64,000 nt of DNA from Umezawaea tangerina. GTDB lineage: Bacteria > Actinomycetota > Actinomycetes > Mycobacteriales > Pseudonocardiaceae. Shown one piece after another: positions 15,772 through 24,983 of the stretch. Numbering within the stretch: position 1 is the stretch's first letter; each line of letters begins with the position of its first letter. The notes below the pieces were generated by a model. It worked only from the letters and a program-made list of their open reading frames with translations, was not told the DNA's origin and did no database searches. The stretch covers positions 310,001-374,000 of the forward strand of contig NZ_PVTF01000007.1 in assembly GCF_003002815.1 (NCBI RefSeq). Direction: 5' to 3'. The translations under genes were made by a program, and so were the position numbers.

Positions 15772-18700
15772 CTACGCCGCGGTGCCCGCGATCCGGCCGA
15801 GCGCGGCCAGCAGCCCGTCGGCGACGAGATGTGCCGTGTCGGCGGGCAGCAGCGCTTCGTCGACGCGGACGCGGATCTCGAAGTCGGCGGTCGTGGGGTT
15901 CCTGTCGACCTCGACGGACAACGGGATCTCGTTGCGGTCGCTGGACCACCAGTCGACCGGCTCGACCGTCGTGAGGTCGGCCAGCCGGTCCAGGACGTGG
16001 AAGTCGGCGAAGTTGAACCGCACGTGGAACAGCGGCGCGCCGTGGTCGCGCTGGACCTCGGCCAGCGGGAACCGGCGGAACGGCGCGCTGTCGCGTTCGA
16101 AGGCGGCGACCGCGGCGATCAGCTCGTGGTCGCCCATCGCCGCGGGGCGGACGCGCAGGGGCAGGGTGTTCAGGAAGAGGCCGAGCACCTGGTCGGCGCC
16201 AGGTGACTCGGGGCGTCCGTTGACCACGACGCCGGTCGCGACCTCGTCCACGTCGAGGACTTGTCGGACGGCCCGCACGTGCGCGGCCAGGTAGACGCAC
16301 TTGGTGGGCACGCCCAAGGCGAGCGCGACCCGTCTGACCTCTTCGGACAGTCCGGAAGGGACGGTGACCACCGCGTCGGGGTCCATCCGGGGCGGTCGGC
16401 TCCCGGCGGCGGTCGGGGGGAGCGGGGGAGCGGGGCGGGTGGTGGCCGTCCAGTGCGAGCGGATCTCCGCGGACCGGAGGTCGGCGCGTTCGAGCCGGAC
16501 GAAGTCGTGGTACCGGACGTCGGGCGGTGCGAGGGGCAGGTCGCGCTCGTCGTAGCGCAGCAGCAGCTCGGTCATCAGTGAGGCGAAGCTCCACCCGTCG
16601 AGGATCGTGTGGTGGGCCGTCACCGACAGGTGGTGGGTGCCGTCGGCGTGGGTGAGGACGTGGCAGCGCCACAGCGGGGCGGACCCCAGGTCGAAGCCGC
16701 GCTGCCACTCGGTGGCCCACCACCGCCGCAGGGCCTCGTGCGGGTCGGCGGACGTCGCCTCCCGTACGGTCGGTGCGACCTCGACCGACCGGTGCACCAG
16801 CTGCAGCGGCTCGGAGTACGCGCCCAGGTCGAACGACGTGCGCAGGACGTCGTGCCGGGCGGCGAGGTCGCGCAGGGCGCGGCGCAGGGCGTCGGGGCGC
16901 AGCGGTCCGCGCAGCCGGACGGACACGAGGTCGTGGTAGAGGGTCGGGTCGTCCGCCATCTCGCAGTGGAAGGCGATCCCCATCTGCAACGCCGACACCG
17001 GGTAGGCGTCCTCGACGTCGTCGGGCAGCGCGGCGCGGTCGGCGGGCGACAGGAGCGCGGTCCGGTCCGCCGGTGGTACGGGAGCGGTGCGCGACACGTG
17101 CGCGAGCCCGGAGACCGTCGGCGTGCGGAACAGCTGGGCGACGGTGACGTCGAGCCCGCGGGCGCGGGCCGCGCCGACCGCCGCGAGCGCGGTCATGGAG
17201 TCGCCGCCGAGCGCGAAGAAGTCGTCGGTGGGGGAGACGGCGGGCAGCCGCAGGACCTCCGCCCAGATCCCGGCCAGCACGCGTTCGGTGTCGGAGCCCT
17301 GGCCGGGCGGGGTCGTCCGGTCGACCGGTGCGGGGGCGGCCTCGGATCGCGGTGCCGCGCTCCGCCGGGACAGCACGGTGTCGGGGGAGTCCACGGCGGT
17401 GCGCAGGAACCGCAGGTACCCGTCGAGCATCGCGTTCGCGGTGCTTTCGGTGAACAGCGCCGAGTCGTACTCGGCGGAGAACGCGGTGCCGTCCGGCGCC
17501 TCCCGCACCTCCACCAGGAGGTCGAACCGGGACGTGCCCGCGTCGACGTCCACCATCCGTGTCCGCAGACCGTCCAGGCGCGGCTCGAACCCGGTCGTGC
17601 CGTGGTGGGTGAAGGCCACCCGCACCAGCGGCCGGTGCGAGCGGTCGCGGTCCCGGCCGACCACCTCCGCGACGATCCGGTCGAACGGGACGTACTGGTG
17701 GTCCACCGCGGCCAGCGCCTGTCGGTGCGCCGCCCGCACCGCGTGCCGGAACGTCGACCCCGGCGCCGCGGTGAGGCGGATCGGCAGCGTGTTCGCGAAG
17801 TACCCGACCACGTCGTCGAGCTCGGGGCCGGGACGGCCGGACGACGGTGAGCCGACGACCACGTCGTCGACCCCCGCGAGGTCGGCCACGACCTGCCCGT
17901 ACGCGGCGAGCAGCACGGCGTACGGGGTGGCGTTCTCGGCACGGGCGAGCGCCGCCACGGCCTGCCGCAGGTCGGCGGGCGCGAACCGGGTGAGCCTGCG
18001 CCCGGCGAACGCGGGCTCCGGCGGTCGGGGGTGGTCCGCGGGCAGCTCCAGCGCGACCGGCGCCCCGTCGAGCGTGGTCCTCCAGAACGTCAGCCCCGCG
18101 GACGGGTCGACCGACCGCTCCCACGCCACGTGGTCGGTGAACGTCCGCGCCGGGCCGTCCTCCCGGAAGGTGCCGTTGTACCGGTCGGCGAGCTCGCGCG
18201 ACAGCACGTCCACCGACCAGCCGTCGGCGACCAGGTGGCTGACGACCACCACCAGCAGGTGGTCGCCGTCGGGCAGCGCCATGATCTCGGCGCGGAGCAG
18301 GGGAGGGCGGGCGAGGTCGAACGGCCGGGCCGCGAGGCTCCTGGCGCGCCGCGCGGCCTCGGGCTCGTCGGGCACGCGGACCAGCCGTGCCAGCCCGCGC
18401 GGCGCGGTGCCGACCGACCGGACGGGGCCGTCGGCGCCCAGGGTGAACCCGGTGCGCAGCGACTCGTGCCGGGCGACCGCCTCGTCCACGGCCTGTGCCA
18501 GCCGCGCCGTGTCGAGGTCCCCGTGGACCCGGACGGCGGCGGTGATGTTGTAGGCGCTGCTCGCCTGCGGGGACAGCTCGGCCAGGAACAGCAGGTTGGC
18601 CTGGTTCGACGACAACGCCGTGGGGTCGCCCGGCGAGGGTTCCGCGGGGTCGACGGCCGTCCGCTCGGACAGCAGGGCGGCCACCGCGGCGGGGGTGCCC

Positions 18701-20397
18701 GCGGCGAACAGGTCGCCCAGCGACAGGGCGGGCTCGAAGCGGCGGCGCAGCCTGCCGAGGACACCGGTGGCGTGCAGGGAGTCCCCGCCCAGCCCGGTGA
18801 ACGGGTCGTGCCTGCCGACCGGGCGCACGCCGAGCACCTCGGCCCAGATGTCGGCGACGGCGCCCTCCACCTCGCCCTTGGGCGCGCTGTAGGGCAGCTC
18901 GGCCGGTCGTCCCCGCACGTCGAGCGCGCTCAACGCGGCCCGGTCGACCTTGCCGTTGGCGGTCATCGGCAGCGCGTCCACCGTGACGAAGGCGCGCGGC
19001 ACGAGGTGCGCGGGCAGCACCTCGGCGGCCGCCGCCCGCAAGGCGGTGGACGTGACGGCGCCGCCGGTGACGAACCCGACCAGCTCGGCGTGGCCGTCGC
19101 GTTCGCGCAGCACCACGGCGCACTGCCCGACACCGGGTGCCGACGCCAGCGCGTGCTCGACCTCGCCCAGCTCCACCCGGAACCCGCGCAGCTGCACCTG
19201 GTCGTCGGCGCGGCCGTGGAACACCAGCTCGCCGTCCGCGGCATGGCTGGCCAGGTCTCCGCTGCGGTACAGCCGCCCGCCACCGCCCAGGTGGTCGGGC
19301 AGGAACCTGGCCGCGGTCAGCTCCGGCCTGCCCAGGTAGCCCAGCGCGACACCGGGGCCACCGACGAAGATCTCGCCCTTCTCGCCGTCGGCGACCGGTC
19401 GGAGGTCGGCGTCGAGCAGGTGCACCCGCAGGTCCCGCAGCGGTTCGCCGATGGGGCTGTCGGCGCGGTCGAGGTCGGCGGCGCGCATCGTGCGCGCGGT
19501 GACGTGGACGGTGGTCTCGGTGATCCCGTACATGTTGACCAGCCGCGGCGAGACGTCGCCGTGGTGGTCGAACCAGTCGCGCAGCGCCGCCGGGTCCAGG
19601 CGCTCGCCGCCGAACACCACCAGCCGCAGGGAGTGGCCCGCGAAGCCCTCGTCCCGCGCGGCGGCCGAGAGCTGCCGGAACGCGGTGGGCGTCTGGTTCA
19701 GCACGGTCACCCGCTCCCGCTTGAGCAGCCGCCAGAACTCCTCCGGCGACCGGCTCGTCGCGTACGGCACGACGACCAGGCGCCCGCCGAACAGCAGTGC
19801 TCCCCAGATCTCCCACACCGAGAAGTCGAACGCGAAGGAGTGGAACAGCGTCCACACGTCCCGCGGCCCAAGGCCGAAGTCGTCCCCGGTCGACTCGAAG
19901 AGCCGCAGGACGTTGTGGTGGGAGACCACCACGCCCTTCGGCGTGCCGGTCGAGCCGGAGGTGTGGATGACGTACGCGGGGGCGTCCCCGTCGACGGGGA
20001 CCGGTGGCGCGGGCGAGGTGGCGGGGGCGGAGACGAAGGTGACGCCGGTGCCGGTGAACAGCCCGGCGAACCGGTCCTGTCCGGCGACCACCCGGCAGCC
20101 CGTGTCGGACACGACGAACCCCAGGCGCGCCGGCGGGTAGGCCGGGTCGAGGGGCACGTAGGCGGCGCCGGTCTTCAGGATCCCCAGCATCATCACGACG
20201 AGCCCGGTCGAGCGGTCCGCGCACAGGCCCACCAGCGCGCCCGGTCCGGCGCCCGTGGACCGCAGCGCGCCCGCCCACAGGTCGGACTCCCGGTCGAGCT
20301 CGCCGTAGGTCAGCGCGCGGTCGTCGTCCACGACCGCGACCCGCTCCGGGAACTCGGCGCCGCGGCGCGCGAAGAGGTCGACCAGACTGCTGCCCAT
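15772..20397 (-). CDS. Non-ribosomal peptide synthetase, A(Thr)-T-C-T-C
   Basis: A 1541-residue NRPS. Domains: adenylation 1-490 (A3 TSGSTGTPKG at 147, A10 NGKVDR at 481), carrier 510-580 (Ser540), condensation 595-1010 (motif S720-H-L-V-A-D-G, keeping the second His), carrier 1035-1100 (Ser1067), terminal condensation 1128-1541 (H1262-H-T-I-L-D-G). The specificity residues read D191 F192 W195 N234 V261 G263 M289 V297 H298, the threonine code DFWNVGMVH. The second carrier has no A domain of its own and must be loaded in trans. There is no thioesterase, so the final C domain may transfer the chain to a free amine or another carrier. The start at 20397 has a GGAGG Shine-Dalgarno. It lies 32 bp after the type II thioesterase gene in one operon. 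Confidence 0.93.
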   Translation of the reverse strand: MGSSLVDLFARRGAEFPERVAVVDDDRALTYGELDRESDLWAGALRSTGAGPGALVGLCADRSTGLVVMMLGILKTGAAYVPLDPAYPPARLGFVVSDTGCRVVAGQDRFAGLFTGTGVTFVSAPATSPAPPVPVDGDAPAYVIHTSGSTGTPKGVVVSHHNVLRLFESTGDDFGLGPRDVWTLFHSFAFDFSVWEIWGALLFGGRLVVVPYATSRSPEEFWRLLKRERVTVLNQTPTAFRQLSAAARDEGFAGHSLRLVVFGGERLDPAALRDWFDHHGDVSPRLVNMYGITETTVHVTARTMRAADLDRADSPIGEPLRDLRVHLLDADLRPVADGEKGEIFVGGPGVALGYLGRPELTAARFLPDHLGGGGRLYRSGDLASHAADGELVFHGRADDQVQLRGFRVELGEVEHALASAPGVGQCAVVLRERDGHAELVGFVTGGAVTSTALRAAAAEVLPAHLVPRAFVTVDALPMTANGKVDRAALSALDVRGRPAELPYSAPKGEVEGAVADIWAEVLGVRPVGRHDPFTGLGGDSLHATGVLGRLRRRFEPALSLGDLFAAGTPAAVAALLSERTAVDPAEPSPGDPTALSSNQANLLFLAELSPQASSAYNITAAVRVHGDLDTARLAQAVDEAVARHESLRTGFTLGADGPVRSVGTAPRGLARLVRVPDEPEAARRARSLAARPFDLARPPLLRAEIMALPDGDHLLVVVVSHLVADGWSVDVLSRELADRYNGTFREDGPARTFTDHVAWERSVDPSAGLTFWRTTLDGAPVALELPADHPRPPEPAFAGRRLTRFAPADLRQAVAALARAENATPYAVLLAAYGQVVADLAGVDDVVVGSPSSGRPGPELDDVVGYFANTLPIRLTAAPGSTFRHAVRAAHRQALAAVDHQYVPFDRIVAEVVGRDRDRSHRPLVRVAFTHHGTTGFEPRLDGLRTRMVDVDAGTSRFDLLVEVREAPDGTAFSAEYDSALFTESTANAMLDGYLRFLRTAVDSPDTVLSRRSAAPRSEAAPAPVDRTTPPGQGSDTERVLAGIWAEVLRLPAVSPTDDFFALGGDSMTALAAVGAARARGLDVTVAQLFRTPTVSGLAHVSRTAPVPPADRTALLSPADRAALPDDVEDAYPVSALQMGIAFHCEMADDPTLYHDLVSVRLRGPLRPDALRRALRDLAARHDVLRTSFDLGAYSEPLQLVHRSVEVAPTVREATSADPHEALRRWWATEWQRGFDLGSAPLWRCHVLTHADGTHHLSVTAHHTILDGWSFASLMTELLLRYDERDLPLAPPDVRYHDFVRLERADLRSAEIRSHWTATTRPAPPLPPTAAGSRPPRMDPDAVVTVPSGLSEEVRRVALALGVPTKCVYLAAHVRAVRQVLDVDEVATGVVVNGRPESPGADQVLGLFLNTLPLRVRPAAMGDHELIAAVAAFERDSAPFRRFPLAEVQRDHGAPLFHVRFNFADFHVLDRLADLTTVEPVDWWSSDRNEIPLSVEVDRNPTTADFEIRVRVDEALLPADTAHLVADGLLAALGRIAGTAA

Positions 20398-20429
20398 GGT
20401 GGGGTGTCCTCCGTGTTCGGGGTGCGGAC

Positions 20430-21158
20430 TCACACCGGTGTCGTCGGCCGCGGGCGCAGCTCGCCCAGCAGCGCGTCCCGGTGCTCGTGCAGGAAGTGGT
20501 GGCCGCCCGCCAGCTGCCGCAGGTCGCACCGCGCGGTGGTGTGCGCCCGCCAGTCCCGCAGGCGCGCGGGGTCGAGCCCGCGGTCGTCCACTCCGGACAG
20601 CACGGTGATCGGGCAGTCCAACGGCGGACCCGGCGCCATCCGGTACCGCGCGGTCGCCGCCAGGTCCGCGCGCACGGCGGGCAGCACGAGCTCGCGCATC
20701 TCGGGGTCGGCCAACGCCCGCACGTCCGCGCCTTCCTTGCGCAGCAAGGAGACGAGGTCGTCGTCCGGGAGGTGGTCGGGGAACGGCGGGCGCGGCGACC
20801 GCGGCGCCGCGCAGCCCGCGACGACCAGGGACTCCGGACCGGGGTGGCCCCGGCGCACGAGCGCGCGGGCGGTCTCGAACGCGACGAGCGCGCCCATGCT
20901 GTGCCCCAGCAGCACGTAGGGCAGCCGCGGCAACGAGGTGATGGCGACCGCGACGTCGTCGGCCAGCTCCTGCACCGACTCCGGCGGCGGGTCGGCCAGG
21001 CGCTCGGCCCGGCCGGGGTAGCGCACCGCGCGGACCTCGAGCCCGGCTCCCGCGTCCAGCCAGTCGCGGAACACCGCGGCGCTCCCACCCGCGTGGGGAA
21101 GCAGGAACAGCCGGGTCGACGCGCCGGGCCGCCCCTTGCCCAGGAACGGACCCGTCAC
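20430..21158 (-). CDS. Type II thioesterase
   Basis: A 242-residue alpha/beta hydrolase of the type II thioesterase family, which clears mis-primed carrier proteins in NRPS and PKS systems. The nucleophile motif GHSMG has its Ser at 87, after the family opening LFLLPHAGGSAAVFRDW; the catalytic His is in GGHHFLHEH near the C-terminus. The GTG start overlaps the stop of the Cys-coded NRPS gene (GTGA), so the two are co-translated. The Thr-coded NRPS gene follows 32 bp downstream. It is the only thioesterase visible in the cluster. Confidence 0.93.
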   Translation of the reverse strand: MTGPFLGKGRPGASTRLFLLPHAGGSAAVFRDWLDAGAGLEVRAVRYPGRAERLADPPPESVQELADDVAVAITSLPRLPYVLLGHSMGALVAFETARALVRRGHPGPESLVVAGCAAPRSPRPPFPDHLPDDDLVSLLRKEGADVRALADPEMRELVLPAVRADLAATARYRMAPGPPLDCPITVLSGVDDRGLDPARLRDWRAHTTARCDLRQLAGGHHFLHEHRDALLGELRPRPTTPV

Positions 21159-23539
21159 CGGGCCTGCTCGGCTTCGAGCAGCTCGTCCACCAGCGCCGCG
21201 AACCCGGCCAGCGAGGGCTCGGTGACCAGGGCGCGCAGCGGCACCCGGACGCCGAGGTGGTGGCGGAGCCGGGCGATGGCGCGGGTCGCGGCCAGCGAGT
21301 GGCCGCCGAGGTCGTAGAAGTTGTCGTCCGCCCCGATGCCGCCGACCCCCAGCGTCTCGGCCCACACCTCGCCGATCCTCGCCTCGGTGGCGCTGAGCGC
21401 CCGCCCACCCCCGCGGCCGGTCGGGGCGGGCAGCGCCCGCCGGTCGACCTTCCCGTTGTCGGTCAACGGGATGCGGTCCAGCAGGACCACCGCGGTGGGC
21501 ACCGCGTGCGGCGGCAGGACCAGGGCGAGCGCGGCCCGGACGTCGGCCGCCGTCACGGTGTCGGACGCGGGCACGACGTACCCGACGAGCTCCGCGGTGT
21601 CCCCGTCGCGGCGGGCGTGCGCCACGCCGCGCTCGACCAGCGGCGACGACGCCAGCGCCGAGTCGACCTCCCCGAGCTCCACCCGGTGGCCGCGCACCTT
21701 GACCTGGTGGTCGAGCCTGCCCAGGAACTCCATCGTCCCGTCCGGCCACAGCCGGACCCGGTCGCCGGTCCGGTACATCCGGGATCCGGGTTCGCCGAAC
21801 GGGTCCTGGAGGAACGCGGCCGCGGTGAGCTCCGGCGCCCCGAGGTAGCCGCGGGCGAGGCAGTCGCCCGCGACGTACAGGTCCCCCGGCACGCCCTGGG
21901 CCACCGGGCGCAGCGCGGAGTCGAGCACGTACCGGCTCACGTTGCGGATGGGGTGCCCGTAGGGGATCGACGTCCACGCCGGGTCGACCTCGTCGAACCG
22001 GAAGTAGTTGCTCCACACCGTGGTCTCGGTGGGGCCGCCCAGCGCGACGACCTCGGTGCCGGGGAACGCCTCGTGGACCGCGGTGGGCAGCGCGACCGGG
22101 ATCCAGTCGCCGCTGAGCAGGACCAGCCGCAGCGCCGGCGCGCCCCCGGTCGGGAGGGGTTCCAGCTGCGCCAGCGCCGCCGGGGCGGAGTTCCACACGG
22201 TGACCGGCTCGGTGCGCAGGAGGTCGAGCAGCCTCGCGGGGTCGACCGCGGCCTCCTCGGCGGGCATCCGGACCCCGGCGCCGACGAGCAGCGGACCGAA
22301 CACGCTGTAGACGGACAGGTCGAACGCCAGCGGGGTGACCAGCAGCGCCAGGTCGGCGGGGCCGACGGCGAACGTGTCGTTCGCCCAGTCCAGCAGGTTC
22401 GTCACCGCGCCGTGCGGCACCTGCACGCCCTTGGGGACCCCGGTGGAGCCGGAGGTGAACAGCACGTAGGCCAGCTCGTCGGGACCGACCTCGGGCGGGC
22501 TCCACGGCGTCCCCGCCACCGGCAGGCCGTGCACGCGGACACCCGCTCGACCGGCGGCGGCGTGGACGGTCCCGGCGGGCTCGTCGTCGTCGAGCCACAC
22601 CAGGTGCGCCGGGCCGGTCGTGGCGAACTGCTCCTCGGCCCGGTCCGGCGACACGACCGCGACGTCCGCGGCCACGGCCGCCAGGACCTGCTCGACCCGC
22701 CGCCGCGGCCACGTGCGCTCCACGGGCACGTACGCCGCTCCGGCACGCATGATCCCCAGCATCGCGGCGACGGCCAGCGGACCGCGGTCGACCACCAGCG
22801 GCACGAGGTCACCGGTCCGCACGCCGAGGCGGTGCAGTGCGGCGGCCACCCGGTCCGCGGTCGAGACCAGCTCCGCGTAGGTGAGCGACCGGTGGTCGCC
22901 CACCACCGCGACCGCGTCCGGGGTGGCGCGCGCCTGGTCCTGGACGCGGTCGTGGACAGCGCCCGTCCGCCGCGCGGTGGTGGGCCCGGACCGGACGGCC
23001 AGCGCCCGGTCGGACTCGCCCACGCCGCTCAGCGCGCCCACCGGCGTGACCGGGGCGGCGGTGGCGAGCTGGTCGAGCAGCCGCAGGAAGTGGTCGAGCA
23101 CCCGCCGGACGTCCACCTCGGCCTGCGCCGACGGGTCGAACGAGGCGTGCCCGAGGTGGTCGGTGCCGTCGGTCGGGAGCCGGACGTCCAGGTGCGGCCC
23201 GGTCCGGTCCGGCCCGACCGAGATCGTCGCCTCGCCGACGTCCACCCCGGCGGCGGCCGCGACCCGGTCCAGGTACTCGGCCACCGGGGTGTCCGGCCAG
23301 AAGGGCACGTCCACACCGGCGTCGCCGCGGTGGAACCGGACCTCCGCCTCCCCGGCCAGCTCGACCAGCGCCAACGACCACGCGGCCAGTGCCCGCACCT
23401 CCCACGCCGTCCGCGGCGGGCTCCCGGAATTCCGGGTCGCCTCGCGCACGACCCGGAATGGAATCCCGTCGAGATTTGTCCCATTGTCATCGACAACGGG
23501 ATTGCCGAACCTGATTCGAGTCGGCTTCCACGTTCGCAT
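21155..23539 (-). CDS. Non-ribosomal peptide synthetase, A(Cys)-T with degenerate N-terminus
   Basis: A 794-residue NRPS. Residues 1-185 match only the end of a condensation domain (about 125-178, VLDHFLRLLDQLATAAPVTP); no HHxxxDG motif is present, so this part is a remnant or docking region. Adenylation spans about 190-690 (A3 FTSGSTGVPKG at 361), and the carrier Ser is S748 in LGGHS. The specificity residues D407 L408 Y411 N450 L474 S476 L500 V508 W509 give DLYNLSLVW, close to the cysteine code DLYNLSLIW. No heterocyclisation domain is attached. It starts the minus-strand NRPS operon, divergent from the free C-domain gene, and overlaps the thioesterase gene by a GTGA. Confidence 0.92.
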   Translation of the reverse strand: MRTWKPTRIRFGNPVVDDNGTNLDGIPFRVVREATRNSGSPPRTAWEVRALAAWSLALVELAGEAEVRFHRGDAGVDVPFWPDTPVAEYLDRVAAAAGVDVGEATISVGPDRTGPHLDVRLPTDGTDHLGHASFDPSAQAEVDVRRVLDHFLRLLDQLATAAPVTPVGALSGVGESDRALAVRSGPTTARRTGAVHDRVQDQARATPDAVAVVGDHRSLTYAELVSTADRVAAALHRLGVRTGDLVPLVVDRGPLAVAAMLGIMRAGAAYVPVERTWPRRRVEQVLAAVAADVAVVSPDRAEEQFATTGPAHLVWLDDDEPAGTVHAAAGRAGVRVHGLPVAGTPWSPPEVGPDELAYVLFTSGSTGVPKGVQVPHGAVTNLLDWANDTFAVGPADLALLVTPLAFDLSVYSVFGPLLVGAGVRMPAEEAAVDPARLLDLLRTEPVTVWNSAPAALAQLEPLPTGGAPALRLVLLSGDWIPVALPTAVHEAFPGTEVVALGGPTETTVWSNYFRFDEVDPAWTSIPYGHPIRNVSRYVLDSALRPVAQGVPGDLYVAGDCLARGYLGAPELTAAAFLQDPFGEPGSRMYRTGDRVRLWPDGTMEFLGRLDHQVKVRGHRVELGEVDSALASSPLVERGVAHARRDGDTAELVGYVVPASDTVTAADVRAALALVLPPHAVPTAVVLLDRIPLTDNGKVDRRALPAPTGRGGGRALSATEARIGEVWAETLGVGGIGADDNFYDLGGHSLAATRAIARLRHHLGVRVPLRALVTEPSLAGFAALVDELLEAEQAR

Positions 23540-23612
23540 TCAGATCCCCCGGACCGTTGCCGCTGGACCACATCTGAAATCCAGAACTACACGAGGTGAA
23601 CAGCGAGTGCAG

Positions 23613-23628
23613 CGTGATGTGGATCACG
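23613..23628 (+). promoter_or_regulatory. CRP-like palindrome in divergent NRPS promoter
   Basis: The perfect inverted repeat CGTGAT-GTGG-ATCACG has the GTGA-N6-TCAC form of CRP/FNR-family sites. It lies in the 181-bp spacer between the divergent NRPS (23539) and C-domain (23721) genes and could coordinate both operons. No cluster-situated regulator gene is seen among the biosynthetic genes. Confidence 0.5.
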
Positions 23629-23720
23629 GCCGGTTTCTCTTCCTGGCCTATGTGGATTCGTGGAACAGTTCCGCCGTCTGAAGCGTAACCGTGTGTGTTT
23701 CCATCGGGGAGGCGCTTGAC

Positions 23721-24983
23721 ATGAGCACGGGTTCTCCGACTTTGTCGGTGACCACGCCGATATTCGGCGACAAGATGCCGATATCACTGGCCCAGCGCGA
23801 ACGGCTGCTGCTGTGGTGGGGAAACGAGTACTGCCTCGACCAGCCGACTTACGCGTGGATATTCCCTGGCAGGATCGACGTGGAGGTCGTCGAGGTCGCT
23901 TGGGGACGACTTCTGTCCCGTTTTGGCAATCTGCGCGCGAGGTTCGTCGCGGACTCCGTCGACGACATCCACCGGGTTGATTCCGCGCTTTCGGGTGCGA
24001 TCGACGCCACGTTCGTCGCCACTGATGGCGGACATTTCTTCGACGAATTGTGCGCACCGTTGACCGTACTGGGTGGCGCACTCACTCGGATGGTCCATTC
24101 GATCGACGGTGATGAGACGCTGATAGGCGTCTGCTTCGACCACCTCGTGATCGACGGGCACACGCTCCGGATGATTCTGTCCGAATTGTGGGGATTGCTC
24201 CGGAATGAGTCGCCGGCCGGTCCGGCGCCGTTGTCCGACGAGGCGTTCATCAGGCGCGAACGCGACGCCGCGCTGTCCCCGGCGGTCGAGCGTGACCTCG
24301 ACTACTGGCGCGAGACGTCGGGTGGGCTCACCTACCCGCCGTTCTTCGCCGACCTCGAGCGCGACCCCGCCGTCCCCGCCGCGCCGGAGACCTCGGTGAC
24401 GGCCGTCGACCTGTCCGGACCGGCGGACCGGGCCCGGATGTCACGGGCCGCCGCGCTGCTCGCGGCCGTGACGGCCTCGCTCGCCCGGACGACCGGCACC
24501 GGGTCGGGGCACTTCACCACCCTGGTGCAGGGCGCGCGCCGCACCAACCGGTCGGAGCTGCGGATGGCGGGGTTCCTGTCCACGTGGCTGCTCGCGAAGG
24601 TCCCTGTGGGAGCGACCGTCGACCAGGCCTCAGGCGCACTGCTGCGCGCGATGGGCGCCCACAGCGTCCACCACGCCGAGATCGTCCGGCGGCTGGAGCC
24701 CCACCACTACGGGGCGCGCTACCGGCGCACCGAGGCGCTCCCGCCGTACGCGCTGTTCAACTTCCAGGGCGCGGCCGAGCCACCGCGCCTGGCGGGTGGG
24801 CTGGGGCGGGTGCTCACCGTGCCGCCGGTGCCGGGCAACGTCCTGCACGGCGGCCTCCGGGTCTACGGCACCGAGCGGGAGGGCACCGGGGCGGTCGACG
24901 TCCGGGTCGTCGCGGACGCGGCGGTCCTCGGCACCGGGTTCGCCGACGCGGTCGCCGCCGACCTGGCGGCGGCGGGGTCGTGA
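23721..24983 (+). CDS. Free-standing NRPS condensation domain
   Basis: A 420-residue protein consisting of one condensation-type domain. The active-site motif is F-D140-H141-L-V-I-D-G, so the first His of HHxxxDG is Asp while the catalytic second His remains. Later features include GFLSTWLLAKVPVG (the usual G-F-N-LP-R region) and a LPPYALFNFQG strand. Stand-alone C domains act in trans to form an amide or ester or to offload a chain. It opens the plus-strand block C-MFS-carrier-P450-A; the stop overlaps the MFS start (GTGA). The first 150 codons use several rare ATA and other A/T-ending codons unlike the neighbours. The ATG at 23721 has a GGGGAGG Shine-Dalgarno. Confidence 0.9.
   Translation: MSTGSPTLSVTTPIFGDKMPISLAQRERLLLWWGNEYCLDQPTYAWIFPGRIDVEVVEVAWGRLLSRFGNLRARFVADSVDDIHRVDSALSGAIDATFVATDGGHFFDELCAPLTVLGGALTRMVHSIDGDETLIGVCFDHLVIDGHTLRMILSELWGLLRNESPAGPAPLSDEAFIRRERDAALSPAVERDLDYWRETSGGLTYPPFFADLERDPAVPAAPETSVTAVDLSGPADRARMSRAAALLAAVTASLARTTGTGSGHFTTLVQGARRTNRSELRMAGFLSTWLLAKVPVGATVDQASGALLRAMGAHSVHHAEIVRRLEPHHYGARYRRTEALPPYALFNFQGAAEPPRLAGGLGRVLTVPPVPGNVLHGGLRVYGTEREGTGAVDVRVVADAAVLGTGFADAVAADLAAAGS

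Noticed and set aside
15227-21088. A very long open frame antisense to and out of phase with the NRPS genes
   Set aside because: Arg/Pro/Gly-rich composition typical of GC-rich shadow frames; no domain is recognisable, whereas the overlapping frame encodes complete NRPS domains. Similar long frames elsewhere were dropped for the same reason.
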